From: Magnetococcales bacterium
Lineage (GTDB): Bacteria; Pseudomonadota; Magnetococcia; Magnetococcales; Magnetaquicoccaceae
Direction: 5' to 3'
Assembly (NCBI GenBank): GCA_015229095.1
Contig: JADGCE010000140.1
Location: forward strand, 1-6,828
Length of the DNA stretch: 6,828 nucleotides
Shown here: positions 4,767 to 6,828 of the stretch, in pieces
Numbering within the stretch: position 1 is the stretch's first letter
Layout: every line of letters begins with the position of its first letter
The notes under the pieces: model-generated
Told to the model about the DNA's origin: nothing
Databases searched by the model: none
Seen by the model: the letters and a program-made list of their open reading frames with translations, nothing else
Translations under genes and position numbers: made by a program

Positions 4767-6501
4767 CTGTGTGGCAGTGCTGGCGGGGATGGAAAAGAGA
4801 GTGGAGCAACAGGTGCGACGCATGCTGGGTACACTTGCCCCCCTCAAAACCCTGACTCTGCAAGAGAGCGTCATGACACCAGGATGCGAGGAATCTGTCG
4901 GTGTGCTCTTGGTGCCTGTGGGAATCAGCAAGGAGAGCAGGGAAAAGCTGTTGGGCCATTTTGATCAGGGGCATTGGGCCGCCATCCTGGTCGTTGATGC
5001 CAAAAAAGAGCGTTTTAGCCTCCTCTCTGCCGGCACTGCCCCAGGTGACGGCGAAGAGGAGATGTACCAATGGGAGAACATGCGGGAGTGGGTGGCGCAC
5101 CTGTTACAGTTGGCATCCCTTCGGCTGGAAAGTTTTTTGTTGCGCGAAACCTTCAACGCCGTGACCATGGGTATTCAGGAGGCCGTCATCGTGGTAGACC
5201 CCCTCCTGAATGTGCGCAGTATCAATCCGGCAGCACGTACCCAATGCCGTTTTATCACGGCGATCACGTTGGGTTCTTCCCTGGAAACCATCCAGGATGG
5301 CTGCGTGCCGCAGGTGGCCGGACTGCTGCGGCGCGTGGTCACCACCCGCAAGGCTGAATGGAATCTCTCGTTGCAATGCCCCGACACGGAGAGTGCCAAG
5401 GTCGAGATTCGCATCTCTGCCACACCGCTCATGGATCCGCTGGGCCATTGCCACGGGGCGACTGCGGTCATTCTGGAACGCACCCAACTGGCTGGAACAG
5501 AGGAGTCCCCCCACAAACGGCAGAATTTTTACCGTATGATCGGGGCCAGCCCCCCCATGCAGGAGGTGTACGGCCTCGTGGAATCCCTGGCCAGCATGGA
5601 TACCACCACCCTGATTACCGGCGAGTCTGGCACCGGCAAGGAGATGGTGGCCGAAGCCCTGCACATGAAAGGCACCCGCAGCCACGGGCCCCTGGTCAAG
5701 GTCAACTGTTCCGCCCTGTCGGAAACTTTGCTGGAAAGCGAACTGTTTGGACATGTCAAAGGGGCCTTTACCGGTGCCATCCGGGATCGTCCAGGCCGTT
5801 TTGAGGTTGCGACCGGCGGCACGCTCTTTCTGGACGAAATCGGGGATATCAGCCTCTCCATGCAAACACGCCTGCTGCGTGTCCTGCAAGAAAAAGAGTT
5901 GGAGCGGGTAGGCGACGCGCGCACCATCAAAGTGGATGTCCGCGTGGTGGCGGCCACCAATAAAAATTTGGCCGATTTGATTGCCCTGGGCAAATTCCGG
6001 GAGGATCTCTATTTTCGCCTCAACGTGGTGGAAATCGCTTTACCTCCCCTGCGCAAGCGGTTGGAGGATATCCCGCTGTTGGCAAGTCATTTTATCCAAA
6101 AATTCAATCACAAATACAGCAAGGCCATTGTGGGCGTCCAGGAAGCCGCCATGGAACTTTTCTTGCAGTACCACTGGCCGGGCAATATTCGTGAGTTGGA
6201 AAATGCCATCGAGCATGCCTTTGTGGTGTGCCGGCAGGGGATGATTCGCGTCAAGCACCTGCCCAAGCCCCTGTTGCTGGGACGTCCCTGCGCTGACCCC
6301 TCCGTGTCGGATCCTCCCGCAGAAAGTGCTGTGGAGAAGGTCAACAGCGATCCGGCAGAGAGCTTATCCCCCGGTTCCGACAAAGAAACCATTCTCCGCG
6401 CCCTGGAAGCCGCTCACTGGAACAGAAAAAAGGCCGCCCTGCTCTCTGGTATCAGCCGCAGCACCTTCTATCGCAAGATGGAAAAATATGGTATCCGATG
6501 A
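4729..6501 (+). CDS. Sigma-54-dependent transcriptional activator (PAS - AAA+ - Fis HTH)
   Basis: From ATG 4729 the protein has 590 residues. Residues 1-130 are poorly recognised and may contain a sensor fold. About 141-252 resembles a PAS domain (AVIVVDPLLN then INPAA). The AAA+ domain has Walker A GESGTGKE (298-305), the sigma-54 contact loop GAFTGA (345-350), Walker B GTLFLDEI (364-371), the arginine-bearing REDLYFR (424-430) and WPGNIREL (483-490). The C-terminus (about 551-590) is a Fis-type HTH. All catalytic motifs are intact, so it should remodel sigma-54 polymerase with ATP. No phospho-receiver domain is seen; regulation is probably by a ligand, redox state or partner sensed by the N-terminal part. 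Its position divergent from the cytochrome operon with a -24/-12 promoter makes that operon the likely target. The start is uncertain: TTG 4642, ATG 4729 and ATG 4789 share this frame and none has a good Shine-Dalgarno. A frameshift at 4762-4766 may hide the true start at 4695. Confidence 0.88.
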   Translation: MSAYGNTCTLPKNCVAVLAGMEKRVEQQVRRMLGTLAPLKTLTLQESVMTPGCEESVGVLLVPVGISKESREKLLGHFDQGHWAAILVVDAKKERFSLLSAGTAPGDGEEEMYQWENMREWVAHLLQLASLRLESFLLRETFNAVTMGIQEAVIVVDPLLNVRSINPAARTQCRFITAITLGSSLETIQDGCVPQVAGLLRRVVTTRKAEWNLSLQCPDTESAKVEIRISATPLMDPLGHCHGATAVILERTQLAGTEESPHKRQNFYRMIGASPPMQEVYGLVESLASMDTTTLITGESGTGKEMVAEALHMKGTRSHGPLVKVNCSALSETLLESELFGHVKGAFTGAIRDRPGRFEVATGGTLFLDEIGDISLSMQTRLLRVLQEKELERVGDARTIKVDVRVVAATNKNLADLIALGKFREDLYFRLNVVEIALPPLRKRLEDIPLLASHFIQKFNHKYSKAIVGVQEAAMELFLQYHWPGNIRELENAIEHAFVVCRQGMIRVKHLPKPLLLGRPCADPSVSDPPAESAVEKVNSDPAESLSPGSDKETILRALEAAHWNRKKAALLSGISRSTFYRKMEKYGIR

Positions 6502-6512
6502 AACAGCGCGTT

Positions 6513-6546
6513 GCCCCGCACCTGCCCACTGGTGCCTGTGCGGGGC
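6513..6546 (+). terminator. GC-rich hairpin after the activator gene
   Basis: GCCCCGCAC (6513-6521) pairs perfectly with GTGCGGGGC (6538-6546), a 9-bp stem with a 16-nt loop, starting 12 nt after the stop codon. No T run follows on the plus strand, so it is not a classical intrinsic terminator. It may pause polymerase, protect the 3' end, or work with Rho. It separates the activator gene from the tRNA promoter. Confidence 0.5.
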
Positions 6547-6567
6547 GGAGACACCTGTAGAAAACCA

Positions 6568-6596
6568 TTGCACGACCGTTTGCACTATGCCATAAT
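6568..6596 (+). promoter_or_regulatory. Sigma-70 promoter of the tRNA genes
   Basis: The -35 is TTGCAC (6568-6573) and the -10 is CATAAT (6591-6596), separated by exactly 17 bp. Transcription would start near 6603, about 14 nt before tRNA-His. The bases after the -10 (CGCCCCCC) form a GC-rich discriminator, as is typical of stable RNA promoters under stringent control. Confidence 0.8.
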
Positions 6597-6616
6597 CGCC
6601 CCCCTTGGTTGTTTGC

Positions 6617-6693
6617 GGCGAACGTAGCTCAGTTGGCAGAGCCCTGGATTGTGGATCCGGTGGTCGTGGGTTCGAGTCCCATCGTTCGCCCCA
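6617..6693 (+). tRNA. tRNA-His (anticodon GTG)
   Basis: A full cloverleaf can be folded. The acceptor stem is GCGAACG (6618-6624) with CGTTCGC (6683-6689), the D arm is GCTC/GAGC, and the anticodon stem CTGGA/TCCGG carries loop TTGTGGA with anticodon GTG. The T arm is GTGGG-TTCGAGT-CCCAT. G6617 pairs with C6690, giving the G-1:C73 identity pair of histidine tRNA, and CCA is encoded at 6691-6693. It lies closely downstream of a sigma-70 promoter. Confidence 0.96.
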
Positions 6694-6773
6694 CCCTTAT
6701 TTCCGTCCCCCCGGCGGGCCCCTTGTGGTGCCACGCCGTCACCGTCAGACCGACAAAAACAGACAAGCATTCG

Positions 6774-6828
6774 GCGAAAGTGGCGAAATTGGTAGACGCC
6801 CTGGACTTAGGATCCAGTGCCTTCGGGC
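6774..6828 (+). tRNA. tRNA-Leu (anticodon TAG), 5' part cut by window end
   Basis: The acceptor 5' strand GCGAAAG is followed by the class II D region (TGGCGAAATTGGTAGACGC). The anticodon stem CTGGA/TCCAG carries loop CTTAGGA with anticodon TAG, and a long variable arm begins (GTGCCTTCGGGC). The T arm and 3' acceptor lie beyond the window. The 80-nt gap after tRNA-His holds no clear promoter or terminator, so the two tRNAs are probably cotranscribed. Confidence 0.93.

Noticed and set aside
6585..6770. Minus-strand 61-residue open frame with the GTRTHD...CQLSYVR type sequence
   Set aside because: This is the antisense of tRNA-His. Such sequences are a well-known false protein in databases.
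1..6828. CRISPR array, insertion sequence or attachment site next to the tRNAs
   Set aside because: No regularly spaced repeats, transposase or integrase gene, or tRNA-end duplication is visible in the window.

Overview
The window looks like chromosomal DNA of a proteobacterium with periplasmic multiheme cytochrome respiration. It is moderately GC-rich, has Shine-Dalgarno sequences of the AGGAGG type, a sigma-54 activator, and a tRNA-His with an encoded G-1:C73 pair and encoded CCA. I cannot fix the genus. A deep-branching alphaproteobacterial lineage such as the Magnetococcales is a guess, not a result.

Left part (12-4175, minus strand): a compact operon read right to left. It starts with a 91-residue membrane protein of unknown function (3900-4175). 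Next is a seven-heme periplasmic cytochrome c with a signal peptide and a C-terminal membrane anchor (2875-3810). Then come a four-helix cytochrome b561-type quinol/cytochrome b subunit (2241-2894) and a 720-residue octaheme cytochrome c resembling the octaheme tetrathionate reductase (OTR) family (76-2238). The last three genes overlap or nearly touch, so they are probably translationally coupled. A very strong intrinsic terminator (12-56) closes the operon. Taken together they predict a membrane-bound electron-transfer complex: quinol to di-heme cytochrome b, to a heptaheme relay, to an octaheme terminal enzyme, with 15 c-type hemes in all. The direction of flow and the substrate are not shown by the sequence.

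Middle (4176-4728): a regulatory region of about 550 bp between divergent genes. It holds a minus-strand -24/-12 (sigma-54) promoter candidate at 4350-4365. Upstream of it, at about -80 and -149 from the predicted start, are two copies of a TGTCATGACA palindrome, the second inside a perfect 16-bp palindrome. A more degenerate copy lies further away.

Right part (plus strand): a sigma-54 enhancer-binding activator (4729-6501) with a PAS-like sensor region, an intact AAA+ domain (Walker A, GAFTGA, Walker B) and a Fis-type HTH. It is the obvious candidate to control the cytochrome operon. Its 5' end looks frameshifted: a convincing N-terminal helix is encoded in another frame from 4695 up to a run of five A at 4762-4766. 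Downstream are a GC-rich hairpin, a near-consensus sigma-70 promoter with a GC-rich discriminator, tRNA-His(GTG), and the first 55 nt of tRNA-Leu(TAG) cut by the window end.
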